Of a stretch of 64,000 nucleotides of DNA, positions 49,098 to 63,001 are shown in pieces; the stretch's first letter is position 1; the number at the start of each line of letters is the position of its first letter. Location: positions 190,780,501 through 190,844,500 of the forward strand of contig NC_092334.1 of the NCBI RefSeq assembly GCF_046630445.1, in the 5' to 3' direction. Under the pieces are notes generated by a model. The model ran no database searches. It saw only the letters and a program-made list of their open reading frames with translations, and was not told where the DNA came from. Source of the stretch: Rutidosis leptorrhynchoides. Lineage: Eukaryota > Streptophyta > Magnoliopsida > Asterales > Asteraceae. The translations under genes were made by a program, and so were the position numbers.

Positions 49098-52000
49098 TGA
49101 AATGTCCCTTTCTTATTGATTAAAAACGTTCCATATTAATTGATTTCGTTGCGAGGTTTTGACCTCTATATGAGACGTTTTTCAAAGACTGCATTCATTT
49201 TAAAACAAACCATAACCTTTATTTCATCAATAAAGGTTTAAAAAGCTTTACGTAGATTATCAAATAATGATAATCTAAAATATCCTGTTTACACGCGACC
49301 ATTACATAATGGTTTACAATACAAATATGTTACAACGAAATAAGTTTCTTGAATGCAGTTTTTACACAATATGATACAATCATGGACTCCAAATCTCGTC
49401 CTTATTTAAGTATGCGACAGCGGAAGCTCTTAATAATCACCTGAGAATAAACATGCTTAAAACGTCAACAAAAATGTTGGTGAGTTATAGGTTTAACCTA
49501 TATATTATCAAATCATAATAATAGACCACAAGATTTCATATTTCAATACACATCCCATACATAGAGATAAAAATCATTCATATGGTGAACACCTGGTAAC
49601 CGACATTAACCAGATGCATATTTAAGAATATCCCCATCATTTCGGGACACCCTTCGGATATGATATAAATTTCAAAGTACTAAAGCATCCGGTACTTTGG
49701 ATGGGGTTTGTTAGACCCAATAGATCTATCTTTAGGATTCGCATCAATTAGGGTGTCTGTTCCCTAATTCTTTGATTACCAGACTAAATAAAAAGGGGCA
49801 TATTCGATTTCGATAATTCAACCATAGAATGTAGTTTCACGTACTTGTGTCTATTTTGTAAATCATTTATAAAACCTGCATGTATTCTCATCCCAAAAAT
49901 ATTAGATTTTAAAAGTGGGACTATAACTCACTTTCACAGATTTTTTACTTCGTCGAGAAGTAAGACTTGGCCACTGGTCGATTCACGAACCTATAACAAA
50001 TATGTAAATATATATCAAAGTATGTTCAAAATATATTTACAACACTTTTAATACATTTTGATGTTTTAAGTTTATTAAGTCAGCTGTCCTCGTTAGTAAC
50101 CTACAACTAGTTGTCCACAGTTAGATGTACAGAAATAAATCGATATATATTATCTTGAATCAATCCACGACCCAGTGTATACATATCTCAGTATTGATCA
50201 TAACTCAAACTATATATATTTTGGAATCAACCTCAACCCTGTATAGCTAACTCCAACATTCACATATAGAGTGTCTATGGTTGTTCCGAAATATATATAG
50301 ATGTGTCGACATGATAGGTCGAAACATTGTATACGTGTCTATGGTATCTCAAGATTACATAATATACAATACAAGTTGATTAAGTTATGGTTGGAATAGA
50401 TTTGTTACCAATTTTCACATAGCTAAAATGAGTAGTTTTTACCAATTTTGTTTTGCTCGCCATTTCTTCGTTTCTAATCCATTTTGAGTGATTTAAGCGG
50501 CCACGGTTTCGTATTGAACTTGAATTTATGAAACTAAACAGAAAAGGTATAGGTTTATAGTCAGAAATACAAGTTACAAGTCATTTTTGAAAGAGGTGGT
50601 CATTTCCGTCGAAAGAACGACATCTTGATGACTGTTTTGAAAAACATACTTTCACTTTGAGTTTAACCATGATTTTTGGATATGGTTTCATGTTCATAAG
50701 AAAAATCATTTTCCCAGAAAGATAGCTTTTAAATCAAAGTTTTTCATAGTTTTTAATTATCCAAACCAAAACAGCCCCCGGTTGTAACTACGACGGCGTA
50801 AATCCGGTTTTATGGTGTTTATAGTGTTTCCGGGTTTTAAATAATTAAGTTAGCATATCATATAGATATTGATCATGTGTATAGTTGATTTTAAAAGTGT
50901 AGTTAGAAGGATTAACTTTATTTGCGAACAAGTTTAGAATTAACTAAACTATGTTCTAGTGATTACTAGTTTACCACTTCGAATATGATAGCTTTTTATG
51001 TATGAATCGAATGATGTTATGAACATCATTACTACCTTAAGTTCCTTGGATAAACCTACTAGAAAAGATAAAAATGGATCTAGCTTCAACGGATCCTTGG
51101 ATGGCTCGAAGTCCTTGAAGCAGAATCATGACACGAAAACAAGTTCAAGTAAGATCATCACTTAAAATATGATTGTTATAGTTATAGAAATTGAACCAAA
51201 GTTTGAATATGATTATTAACTTGTATTAGAATGATAAACTACTGTAAGAAACAAAGATTTCTTGAGGTTGGATGATCACCTTACAAGATTGGAAGTGAGC
51301 TAGCAAACTTGAAAGTATTCTTGATTTTATGTAACTAGAACTTGTAGAATTTATGAAGAACACTTAGAACTTGAAGTTAGAACTTGAGAGAGATTAATTA
51401 GATGAATAAAATTGAAGAATTAAAGTGTTTGTAGGTGTTTTTGGTCGTTGGTGTATGGATTAGATATAAAGGATATGTAATTTTGTTTTCATGTAAATAA
51501 GTCATGAATGATTACTCATATTTTTGTAATTTTATGAGATATTTCATGCTAGTTGCCAAATGATGGTTCCCACATGTGTTAGGTGACTCACATGGGCTGC
51601 TAAGAGCTGATCATTGGAGTGTATATACCAATAGTACATACATCTAAAAGCTGTGTATTGTACGAGTACGCATACGGGTGCATACGAGTAGAATTGTTGA
51701 TGAAACTGAACGAGGATATAATTGCAAACATTTTTGTTAAGTAGAAGTATTTTGATAAGTGTCTTGAAGTGTTTCAAAAGTGTATGAATACATATTAAAA
51801 CACTACATGTATATACATTTTAACTGAGTCGTTAAGTCATCGTTAGTCGTTACATGTAAGTGTTGTTTTGAGACCTTTAGGTTAACGATCTTGTTAAATG
51901 TTGTTAACCCAAAGTTTATAATATCAAATGAGATTTTAAATTATTATATTATCATGATATTATGATCTATTAATATATCTTAATATGATATATACATTTA

Positions 52001-52532
52001 AATGTCGTTACAACGATAATCGTTACATATATGTCTCGTTTCGAAATCCTTAAGTTAGTAGTCTTGTTTTTACTTATGTAGTTCATTGTTAATACACTTA
52101 ATGATATATTTAATTATCATATTATCATGTTATATATAATATAACAATGTATTAATATGCTTCATATATATTTAGTAAGACGTGGTTATAACGATAATCA
52201 TTATATGTATCGTTTTGAGTTTCATACGTCAATAGTCTCCTTTTTAAGTATATAACTTATTGTTTCTATTTTTAATGAGATACTTGATGATTATTATATC
52301 ATGTTAAACATATATATTTATTCATTTATGTATCATCATGTCATATACAACTTATAGCGTTCATGAATCATTTGTCAAACTGGGTAATCAGACGTTTACA
52401 AAATTTCGGTTTCAATTAACCAAGTCTTAACAAGTTTGATTGCTTAACATGTTGGAAACATTTAATCATGTAAATATAGTTTTCATTAAACATATAATCA
52501 TAGAAAGGTTTGGAAAAGTTCGGGTCACTACA
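49098..52532 (-). repeat. B 5' LTR (3,435 bp)
   Basis: In element sense it begins TGTAGTGACCCG at 52,532 and ends ACATTTCA at 49,098. No gene; short frames are not conserved. The conserved stem-loop is at 49,466-49,479. It is uninterrupted, unlike the 3' copy. Confidence 0.93.
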
Positions 52533-52537
52533 ACATT

Positions 52538-54699
52538 CATTTAACCTCGACCAAATTCCGACGATTCACGAATCGTTATATATAAATAGATATGTATATA
52601 TATGTATATATATATTATAACTTGAGTATATTAATAAAGTATCAAACGTATAATACTTTACACGAACGTATTTGTTTCAATATGTTTATCAATGGAATTA
52701 GAAGATAATATCAAATGATTGATTTATCAGATACATTGTGATATGATTACGGGTCCATGTTATGAGGTCCACTGTGATTTAAGAAATCTATTCTTTTTGA
52801 CAACATTTAGAAAAATGGTAAAGTGATTTATAAGTAAGAACGTGGAGTGTAAATAACTTAGATGTTGGATATCGACAAGTTAAGTAATTCGACATTTTTC
52901 ATTAAGATGATTCCATACGTTTAGTTAACCTTTGGACTTTATCCCATGCTTCACCAACAGACTGTAATTTAAAAACTTGAAACCTATTATGAATATATAT
53001 GATTCTACTTTTCTAAAAACGTTTTATGATATAACGATTTCCATTATTTAAACCTTTAAACAAAATGATTCTTAAATATATTTAGTTTTGGAAAACAAAA
53101 TTATCATATTTATTTGATTTAGTTTCAAACGTACAAAAACGTTTTCAGTTTAAAAAGAAACTTTATTATTAAAACGTATATAACTTTTATAAATATCTAG
53201 AACCACTTTTGACAACTCATTACTTAACCAGTATAATAAAGATAAGGATATTTATATTTTATTTTATATATATAACGATTTAAATTAATATTATATATAT
53301 TTATACGCGTATTATACGTACATAGTTTTATACTTTTACTATACTTAAACTTTACCTTTACTTTATTTTTACTTTACTTTAACTTTAATAATTCACTTTA
53401 ATAATTCATACTTTAATAATTCACTTTAATAATTCATACTTTAATAATTCACTTTAATAATTCATACTTTAATAATTCACTTTAATAATTCATACTTTAA
53501 TAATTCACTTTAATAATTCAAAAATCTATTATAAATAGAATTCAATAGGTTTCATTATTTCATAGAAACTTGAAAACATTTTTCTCTAAACTCTCTCAAT
53601 CGATTTACATATATATATATTTACTCCGTATTATTTCAAGATATTATTAGTGTACATAAAATATTACGACGGAGTGTTGTCCGAGTGATTTCGAAATTGT
53701 TTTTCAAACGGGATAGAGCTAAGGAAATTATGGGTTATAGCTATGGAGGTTATGGGTATGCTTCGGGAGTATTGATCGTAAGTCAAACTAGTGTTTATCA
53801 TCTCCGTTGCGTCTACGTACTTTTCCTACAATATTGAATCTCAATATTGATACGTTCGTGAATCCAAGGCCAACCTTGCACTTGTACAATGACGTCATAT
53901 GTATTTTTACTACAAAATACATTAAGTGAGTTTCATTACTCCCTTTTTATATATATATTTTTGGGTTGAGAATACATGCACTGTTTTATAAATGTTTTAC
54001 GAAATAGGCACAAGTACTAAAACTAATTCTATGTGGGTTTAAACCAGAAATATACCCTTAGCTAGGTAACATTAAACTACTTGTCTATGTACGGTAGGCG
54101 CGAATCCTAAATATAGATCTATTGGGCCTGACAAACCCCATCCTGACTATGTGATGCTTTAGTACTTCGAGATTATTTTAAACACACCTGATCTGGTGTA
54201 CTTCAGAGGGTAAAACATGAACGTTAAGGCTTGTTACCGGGTGCCAACAACTTATAGAATACTTTTATACACTTGCGAGTGTACATATATTTGTAAACGG
54301 AAATCTCGTGGTATATTAATATATTGAAATGATCGTTTATGATAAACTAATGAACTCACCAACCTTTTGGTTGACACTTTAAAGCATGTTTATTCTCAGG
54401 TATTAAAGAAATCTTCCACTGTGTATTAGCTCATTTTAAGGATATTAATTGGAGCCATTCATGGCATATTTTGAAAGACGTTGCATTCGAGTCGTTGAGT
54501 TCATCAAGATTATTATTAAGTCAATTATAGTTGGATGTATTATGAAATGGTATGCATACCGTCAACTTTCGTTATAAAGAAAGTTTGCCTTTTAAAAACA
54601 AATGCAATGTTTGTAAAATGTATCATATAGAGGTCAAATACCTCGCGATATAATCAACTATTGTGAATCGTTTATAATGTATATGAACAGGTCCTTTCA
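52538..54699 (+). repeat. C 3' LTR, second part
   Basis: Continues 12,275-12,389 after removal of B and ends GGTCCTTTCA at 54,699. Total length about 2,277 bp. It has a 28-bp minisatellite and the stem-loop at 54,360-54,373 (CAACC-TTTT-GGTTG). What follows is not a primer-binding site but the middle of the A-right upstream ORF, so this is a 3' LTR and the insertion site is at 54,699/54,700. Confidence 0.8.
53392..53520. repeat. Minisatellite, 28-bp unit, about 4.6 copies
   Basis: The unit alternates 'ttcactttaataa' and 'ttcatactttaataa'. The copies are essentially identical, indicating recent expansion by slippage. Confidence 0.9.
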
Positions 54700-54700
54700 G

Positions 54701-55108
54701 AATAAACCAATCATTCATCCCCAATTCATCTGATGGGTTCGTAGTCGACTTAATCAATGGAGACACGAAGAAGGCGATCCCTTCCACCATCCGAATTCGC
54801 CTCTTGGTGAAGAACCTGAAGCACTTACCGGCAAACCTTTCCGAAACATCATTTTCACCCTCATTTCCAGGATATCTCGCAATTATGTAATATCTACAAT
54901 TCTAGATCTTATTCATCCGCTCGTCCCAACCGACAATCATCCTGGAGTAATTGAAGAAGTCAACGAGCTTCGCTCTCGAGTAATCAATTTGGAGAATATG
55001 GTGCAAAACTTACCAGCTTCAGCAACATCACCGACACCAACAGTACCACCAACAACCCAAGTTTCAACATCACATACCTCAACATCTCATTCTGTACCTC
55101 GAGTATAA
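54701..55108 (+). pseudogene. Upstream-ORF remnant of A-right
   Basis: An open frame ending TAA at 55,106-55,108, with a single in-frame TGA after QFI, the same place as in A-left. Contains WVRSRLNQW, GDPFHHPNSPLGEEPEALTG, a heptad-like segment (VNELRSRVINLENMVQ) that could form a short coiled coil, and a Thr/Pro/Ser-rich tail. The N-terminus is cut off by the C insertion. Unknown family. Confidence 0.5.
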
Positions 55109-57780
55109 TCATCTTCGACATGATGGATTATGTAACCTCTAATGTTTTAGAGATTATGTACTCTAGTTCTAACCGTAAACCAAATGAGTTTAATATCATA
55201 TTAACTCATTAAATCCATGATTACATCTGAAGAAAATATATATGTATATATGTTTTCATAGAGATTGTAATTAAAAATTCTTTTGTACAAACTGTTAATG
55301 GTGAAAATATTTTAACGGGTAGGTAATACCCGAGGAATATTTAGATTTCACATTAATAAGTTACACTGTACATTCTTCGAAGCTGATTCAACAGTCATTT
55401 ACTATCCTACTTACAACCACCGATATACGTATCCGTTCAACGCAGAATAATCATTTTCATTCAATTTCATATTTAGATTTTGACTTATTAGAATCCAACA
55501 AGTGGCATAATGAAGAAAACATTGGACAGAATAAAATTGTTAGAAACAAACAAATTAACTATGAGAAATTTTGTTAAGAATCCACGCTAACTGTTCCTAG
55601 CTAACTGATTACACTAAATTTATCGCAATTTTATTTATCTCCATTTAAATTCTGTTATTTATTTTACACACCTTAAATATCGGGACACGTATACAAGGTT
55701 TTGACATATCATATCGACGCATCTATATATATTATTTGGAATCACCATAGACACTCTATATGCGGTACTCGAGTTAGCTATACAGGGTTGAGGTTGATTC
55801 TATAATAATATATATAGTTTGAGTTGTGATCGAGTCTGAGACATGTACACGGGTCACGATACGTATTAATTAATTCGAATATTATAAACTATATATGAAT
55901 TATTAAATTAGAAACTGTGGACTGCTAACTTTGGACTACCAATATTGGACAATTAAAATGAATTAAATTATTGATTATAACATATGAAACTAAACATTTC
56001 TTCAAGTTTGCCACTTGATTTCATTTTAAACCTCATTTGTATCTTGACGATTATAATCGGCGTTCAAACCTTTCATAATTCTTGAAAACACCTCAATCGA
56101 GAGGATGAACCAACCACACTTTATCTACAGAACAAAAGATTAATGTATATAGTTATGCACCTGAAAATACTCGGAACTTGAGTAAACGATTAACCCGTAT
56201 CTGTGATAGCTCTTTTGGCGTTGTTGTTACCGAAAATAACTTTGCAATTCCTTTTTAAATTAGCCAATTTTGTCACAGCTCCAGCAAATCAACTTCGACT
56301 TTTTGTTCGAAACAACCTTATTATAACTTTGATATATATGTGTGCTCTTTTATTGTTACCGGGGAACCTTTTATATTCCACCATATTACCAGCAGATGTA
56401 ACAGCAACCTCATTGTTCCTTGGCTTAAATATCTTCGACAAATCACTATATTTATCTATTGAAGCCTTATCATGAACTCATTGGCATCTTGTAACGATAA
56501 TTACCATACCAAATACCGAGAGACATCAATCGATAATCTCGAATTTCTCAACGATTCTACAACAACAATTATATATATATAACTTCTATCTCCTAAATTT
56601 ACGAACTTCAATTCTAAATTTCTGAAAAGCGCTTTAGCCTATGAATCAGTTTTCTGAGTTATGAAAAAGCTGATGAACCAGTGAAAACTGGAGACTGCCT
56701 TAACAGTCAAAAGTTTGATAATAAAGAAGTGAGCAAACCATGAAGGAGACTCTGAACAAATTACAAGGACCAAACCCTGTATTTAAAGTATCCTGATAAT
56801 TCTATTTCTGATGAAATCTTGGGCGATTACCTTGCTCCTTAATCATTCCAAATCATTGTGAATGAATTTCTTCATCACACTTTGGTTCTAGAATTATTAG
56901 AAATCATGGTATCTTTTATTATAAATATCCTCCATATTCTGAAGATATTTTCATAACTATTCTTATCTGAAATCATTTATCTCTTCGCGATATTAGTGTT
57001 ACATCAGAAGGGAAACTGTTTTAGTTTCAAAATTTTGAAACCTTCGAGTTTAAAATATGAATGTTTTTGAAGTAGTGTTGGGAACTGAAGCATGAGTTAG
57101 TATAATATAATGACACTTGATCAACGTGATTATATTACAGTAAGTCATGCTGAGTTTCTATATGAGACATGATGATTCACAGACCTTAACGTCATCATGT
57201 GCCATGTTACACGACTCTTATATTCTATCTAATCTCCAAACAAATCAAGAACATATTTTCTTGATAGATCTATCTTTTCTCTTGAATTCTGGCAATTTAA
57301 CCAATCAAGATCGTGCTATCCCTTTCATAGAACATTAGTTATATTCATTCGAAACTTCATACCTACGAATTCTGGATCATTATTCGCTTGACTTAAAGTC
57401 GGGAAGAGAAAACAAAAGTATGGAACTCCAAAATATAAAGGAAATGCAGAGGGTGGATTTATAATAAAATATCCGACAGAGCAATCGAAACAAATCGTCG
57501 CATTTAATCAAAGCGGATACTAATTTCCTTAATTACCAAAGAATCAAATCTTATTACGAAGATTTTCTCTAAATCCCTTGAACTCTGGAAATCAGCCCTA
57601 TCTACGTCAAAAGTTATGACGAAACTTTATTTTCTCATTTCACTCTTTCGTGATAGCTTCACTCGTACACTTCACATAAATAAATTGTTTTATTCATATT
57701 ACTCGATGATGATAGAACTTTAATTTTTAGCTCGTATGTGTCATGAAAACATATTTATTGTCAGCCATGACCATCCTAAT
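55109..57780 (+). other. A-right internal region, no intact gene
   Basis: Homologous to A-left 1-3,178 reversed. CGGGTA-GGTAA-TACCCG (55,316-55,332) overlaps an exact copy (55,312-55,325) of the 14-mer at 57,803-57,816. Frames such as 56,203-56,475 are not conserved in A-left and look like chance. Confidence 0.55.
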
Positions 57781-57817
57781 CAAATTTCGGGACGAAATTT
57801 CTTTAACGGGTAGGTAC
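57781..57817 (+). other. A-right polypurine-type tract
   Basis: AAATTTCGGGACGAAATTTC followed by TTTAACGGGTAGGTAC, abutting the LTR start TGTGACGACCCGG. Confidence 0.8.
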
Positions 57818-58113
57818 TGTGACGACCCGGAAATTTCAGACTAAATTTAAACTTAATCTTTATATATTTTTGACACGATAAGCAAAGTCTGTAATGTTGA
57901 GTCTCAGAATTTTTGAACTATTTACATGGATAACAATTACCCCTCGACTGTTACCGACGATTCACGAACAATTGCTTGTAAATAAATATGTATATATATG
58001 ATATAAATATAAATATAAGTATATATATAATGTTTTGAATTTAATAAAGTATACTTTAATTAATTGGAATTTAAAATGTAAAATAATACTTAGAATAATT
58101 AAACTATTATTAA

Positions 58114-58224
<111 letters not shown>

Positions 58225-58498
58225 ATGAATCTATATATAATTTCTATTAAAGATATATAAAATATATAAATACTAACAATTCAGTAAATATCATCACATA
58301 GTATAATATTACATAAATGGTATTATATTTAATTACAAGTTTGAAATATAATTGTTATATTAATATTATTATCATTATTTTTGTTATTATAATTATTAGT
58401 AATCTAATTATTAATAGTAATATTAATAAATTTATTAGAATTATTGATATTATTATCATCATTATTAATTTAATTATTGTTATTATGATTATTATTAG

Positions 58499-58574
<76 letters not shown>

Positions 58575-60829
58575 TTAATAATACCAATTATATGTAAACG
58601 TATATCTATAATCAGAACCCGTTTCCCATCTTAATCAAACTCTAACAAATTTTGTCTCCTGTCTCTGAAAAACGATAAACATCCCAATTCAATCGTACAA
58701 TCACAATCTGAATTTATTTTGTTTATTATTTTTCGTACTGAACAAAAGGATCTTTTGTTGATCAAATTAATATAAATCAAAGACTTTAAACAACAGGTGA
58801 TGGAATCAAAACTTTCACTGATTTAAGAAAATCTCTAAATTCCAAAATCTGTTGAACGTAAACATCAGTTTTAATTTATTTATTCATCTGCTACATGAGT
58901 CTGGTACTTCCTGACTGTAATTGGGTAATCATCGACCTCAAATTTCTATACCAAACAAAAATTGATTAAATCACGCGTACTAGCTCCAATTATTCAATTA
59001 TCATCTTTATATACAGATTACATTTAATTGTAATTGGAAAAATCAAAACAGAAATATTAATATTACTTACACGTACACTTGTAATTAATCAAGTAACCTA
59101 TAATCACCAAACCCATTCTCTTTCGTGAACCTCATTGAAACAACCTTCAAACACAATCACCACCACTCGTTCTAAACCTCTATTAGTCGAGTTATAACCT
59201 CCTAAAAAGATCCCAAACTTCTGCAGGTCGAACACCATCGTGAAACCACCACCACACCCATTTTGATCTTGCAGCTAATACTCCCTACTGTTTTTGTTGT
59301 CTAACCAAAACTCCATCACTACCAAGTAACCCACATCGACTAATTTGTTTATTTATAGAAACAAAATACCATCACCTTTAAACTCTATAAACTGTCACCT
59401 TGCTACTACCCATTTCAGTTTATGTTTTATCATACGAAACACCACCTTACAATTTACAACCCAAGTTCTTCTCTATCTCTGATGTCGAAGCCTTTTGGTA
59501 TTGCATCTCCATACTACTGCTCCTGGTGTGATTTTTTTTCTTCTGTTCGTGAAAACAAAAGCAACCGTAGGGTTTATAAGGAATAAAGGTGATTGCATAT
59601 TTTTTTCTTTGTTCTTTTATTGGCCGACAACTACTACTGGCACGTTCCATTATACAAATAAATTAGCATAATAAAAGCTATGTTGGGATCCACCGATTAG
59701 TGGATTAGTTGCTGGCAATGTTTTGTTTTTTTTTTCTTGTCCCTGGCCGAGGCATCTATACGGGATCTTTTTATTTATTTAATAGATTGCTAAGTGAATT
59801 GGGCCGTGATCCAAGACTAGTTTAATTGTTGGGCTGCCATGTTGCTATCATCCATTTGGGCCGTATAATATTGTGATGATTGGGCCGAGACCCAGGTTGT
59901 GTTTGCTGTGAAAAAAAATGAAAGATTAATGAAAGTTATGAATATGACAATGTTTATGAAAAAAGATAAGGAATGGTGATGGTCATGATGTTATGATTTC
60001 ATGATGATATCGTTTTATGTTTATGATGGTGATTATACGGAGATGACAAAATATAGATGATAATGATTACATGATTATGGTGATGATAGAAAATGGAGAT
60101 GATGATTATATAGGCGATATGATGATGCGTGTGATCTTATGTTGATAAAGATTATGATTAGATTATGATATAGATATAGGAGATGTTAATATCGATTATG
60201 ATGATTGTTAAGATGATGAGAGAATGATATGATGATTTGCTGTTTTCTTGTTGCCATCGAGACTCAACAAGATTCCTTTTAAGTATCATGATGTTATGAT
60301 TATGTTGATGATGATGTCGTGATTATAGAACAATGATGAAAGTTATATTATAATGGTGATCGAGAAGAAGTGAATTTAAAGGTGACGAAAGACGAGGTTA
60401 GGATCATAATATTGATGATGAAACTGAGGGTTTTAGGATGATAATGGAATGTGATGATGATGATAATCCATAGAATTATGATATATGATGATGTTAGATT
60501 AAGATTATGATAATAGGATTAGATGATAAGTGGTGTAAAGTTTTGATGGTGTAAACAACGTTGGTAATCTATTAATGATTCATTGACATAAATGATAATG
60601 TTAATGGTATGATAACGATGTTGTTTCGGTTATAAATGATGATGAAGTATGGTGGTGTTTTCGAATGATGATGATGACGAATGTATGATAATAAACGAGG
60701 CGAAAGGATAACAATGATCATGGTGTATTATGATGATTATTATTATGATCATGATATGATTATGATTATGGGGATTAGATGATGTTATAAATGGAAGATT
60801 GATTAAGGATGTTATCGGGTTAGCGGGAC

Positions 60830-60850
60830 GTCGCGGGTTCAAACCCGGAC
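60830..60850 (+). other. tRNA T-arm / B-box-like motif
   Basis: GCGGGTTCAAACCCGGAC matches the tRNA T-arm pattern (5-bp stem, TTCAAAC-type loop) and a Pol III B box. It aligns with the motif at 5,895-5,920 in A-left and is followed, as there, by an ATT array. No full tRNA fold. Confidence 0.4.
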
Positions 60851-60902
60851 TTGGGCATTGTTTTTTAAGGGCTACTTCTTTGAGGTAGTTTACTTGTTAC
60901 TC

Positions 60903-61070
<168 letters not shown>

Positions 61071-61356
61071 ATCACATCATTGTTATCATTAGAGATAAGT
61101 ATTATTATTATCATGACTATTAAAATTATCATTATTTTCAAAACTATCATTTTAACAAATAAATATTTGGTATATAAAAATATACTTATTACATATACTA
61201 TAACTATATTAATATTACATATACATTATATATTAAACCTAATAACATTTTTTATATAAATATTTACATATAACAAATTTTCGATTTAACAATATAATAC
61301 TAATTATATAGATACATATGTATTAGTATAACTATATGTATAAATATTAATATACG

Positions 61357-61438
<82 letters not shown>

Positions 61439-62220
61439 CCTTTGAAATAATATATATATTATTAAATTAAATAGGTAATATATGTAAACTAGTTTGATTA
61501 TTATTACATGTTAATTATATGTGTTAATATATATAAATGATATAGGTTCGTGAATCCGAGGCCAACCCTACACTTGTTCAATGTCGTCATATGTATTTTT
61601 ACTACAAAATACAATATCGTGAGTTCATTTGATTCCCTTTTACTCTTTACATTTTTGGGACTGAGAATACATGCGCTATTTTTATAACTGCTTTATTAAA
61701 TGCTTTCGAAATATATTTTGAATTGCGAATACATAAAATGCTTTTATAAATGTTTGACGAGATAGACACAGATAAAACATTCCTCGAATGAATTATGTGA
61801 ACGTGATAATTGCCACCATTGAATTATGTGGACATGATAATTGTCACCAATTGATGTGAATATTTTTCCCCTGATTATTATTGCTTGGTAACCTAAGAAT
61901 TAGAATCGGGTATGACCCTGATTCACGCGAATCCTAAAGGTAGCTACCGGGTTTAACACTCCCACCCAGAATGTTCACTAGACGGAAGGGCTAGTGGGCG
62001 TGGTGTTTAGTACTTCGAAGTTTATATATTATACAGACGAGATGTTCTGTTTTTGGGGATATTATTGATGCGCATTATATGTTAAGGTCGGTTACCAAGC
62101 TGAGCAATGAAAGTAAAGTGAATGTTATGTATCGAGAGAATGATTTTTATACACAGGTTATGTGTATTATTTTTGTGCACGAGATATGTGTATGGTTATT
62201 TAAAAATCGCGAGGCAACCT

Positions 62221-62695
62221 TGTTAGACATAACATAATATTTCATCATGTAATTCATTAGATAAAGATTAAGACATAAGGGATTAGGATTACTTGTGTTG
62301 AGAGAAGATGAAGCCATAAGAACACAAGTAGGTTGTTTGATCTTCTACTTGATCCTCTCCTTTAGTGATGGACTTAGAGTAATTGTAATGTGTTGTTGTT
62401 GTTGTGTGTACATAGAGGTGAAGAATGAGCCTCTATTTATAGGAGAGGTCAAGGAGAGATCAACTCCAAATATTAAAGAGTATGCAACTTAATATCTCCC
62501 ATCAAGATTAGTTAAGTGCATTCATTATGGTATTTAAGTATGATCATAAAAGACAGCATGTAATCTCACCATATCAATAAGATGGTGACTTGTTATTAAT
62601 AATGATATCTTGAGATCTCACCAGATCAATAAGATGGTGACTTATTATTAATAGGTTAGGACACATTAATGTATGAGTAATAAATAAGTCTAACA
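62221..62695 (+). mobile_element. Solo LTR, copia-like (475 bp)
   Basis: Ends TGTTAGAC...GTCTAACA (8-bp terminal inverted repeats) with a perfect target duplication AACCT at 62,216-62,220 and 62,696-62,700. A TATA-like CTATTTATAG lies near 62,432, which suggests + orientation. No internal region, so it is the product of LTR-LTR recombination. Family assignment rests on length and terminal style only. Confidence 0.85.
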
Positions 62696-63001
62696 AACCT
62701 ACGGGGGAGAAAAGGATACGAACCTACTCTGCTAAGCATTATGAAAAATGGTTTTGTACACGAGATAGGTGTACTGTATTTAAATCTTGTGGTCTATCAA
62801 AATGATGAATTTTATTGCTTATGATAAACCTATGAACTCACCAACCTTATGGTTGACATTTGAAAGCATGTTTATTCTCAGGTATGAAAGAAATCTTCCG
62901 CTGTGCATTTGCTCATTTTAAAGACATTACTTGGAGTCGATCATCGCAATGGGACCAGATGTTGGTGACTTCGTCCAGATGGATTAGGACGGGGTATGAC
63001 A

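Larger units (their letters stand above)
12390..52532 (-). mobile_element. B: Tekay-like chromovirus with captured F-box gene
   Basis: Full element on the - strand. 5' LTR 52,532-49,098, primer-binding site 49,095-49,084, upstream-ORF remnant, F-box ORF, degraded gag-pol, polypurine-type tract, and 3' LTR 42,524-12,390. The 3' LTR is split by the Athila insertion at 15,174-41,910. Perfect 5-bp target duplication ACATT at 12,385-12,389 and 52,533-52,537. LTR ends are TGTAGTGACCCG...ACATTTCA in element sense. The integrase ends in a chromodomain-like segment, supporting the chromovirus assignment. Several stops and a frameshift show it is dead. Confidence 0.92.

Noticed and set aside
12275..54699. 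The split LTR as the 5' LTR of A-right (a tandem LTR-internal-LTR-internal-LTR product)
   Set aside because: No primer-binding site follows 54,699, the LTR differs in its ends from the one at 57,818, and sequence resumes in mid upstream ORF. Insertion of a separate element C is simpler, though this is not proved because C's 5' end is outside the window.
60830..60850. A functional tRNA gene
   Set aside because: Only the T-arm-like part is present. No acceptor stem, anticodon arm or A box at tRNA spacing could be found.
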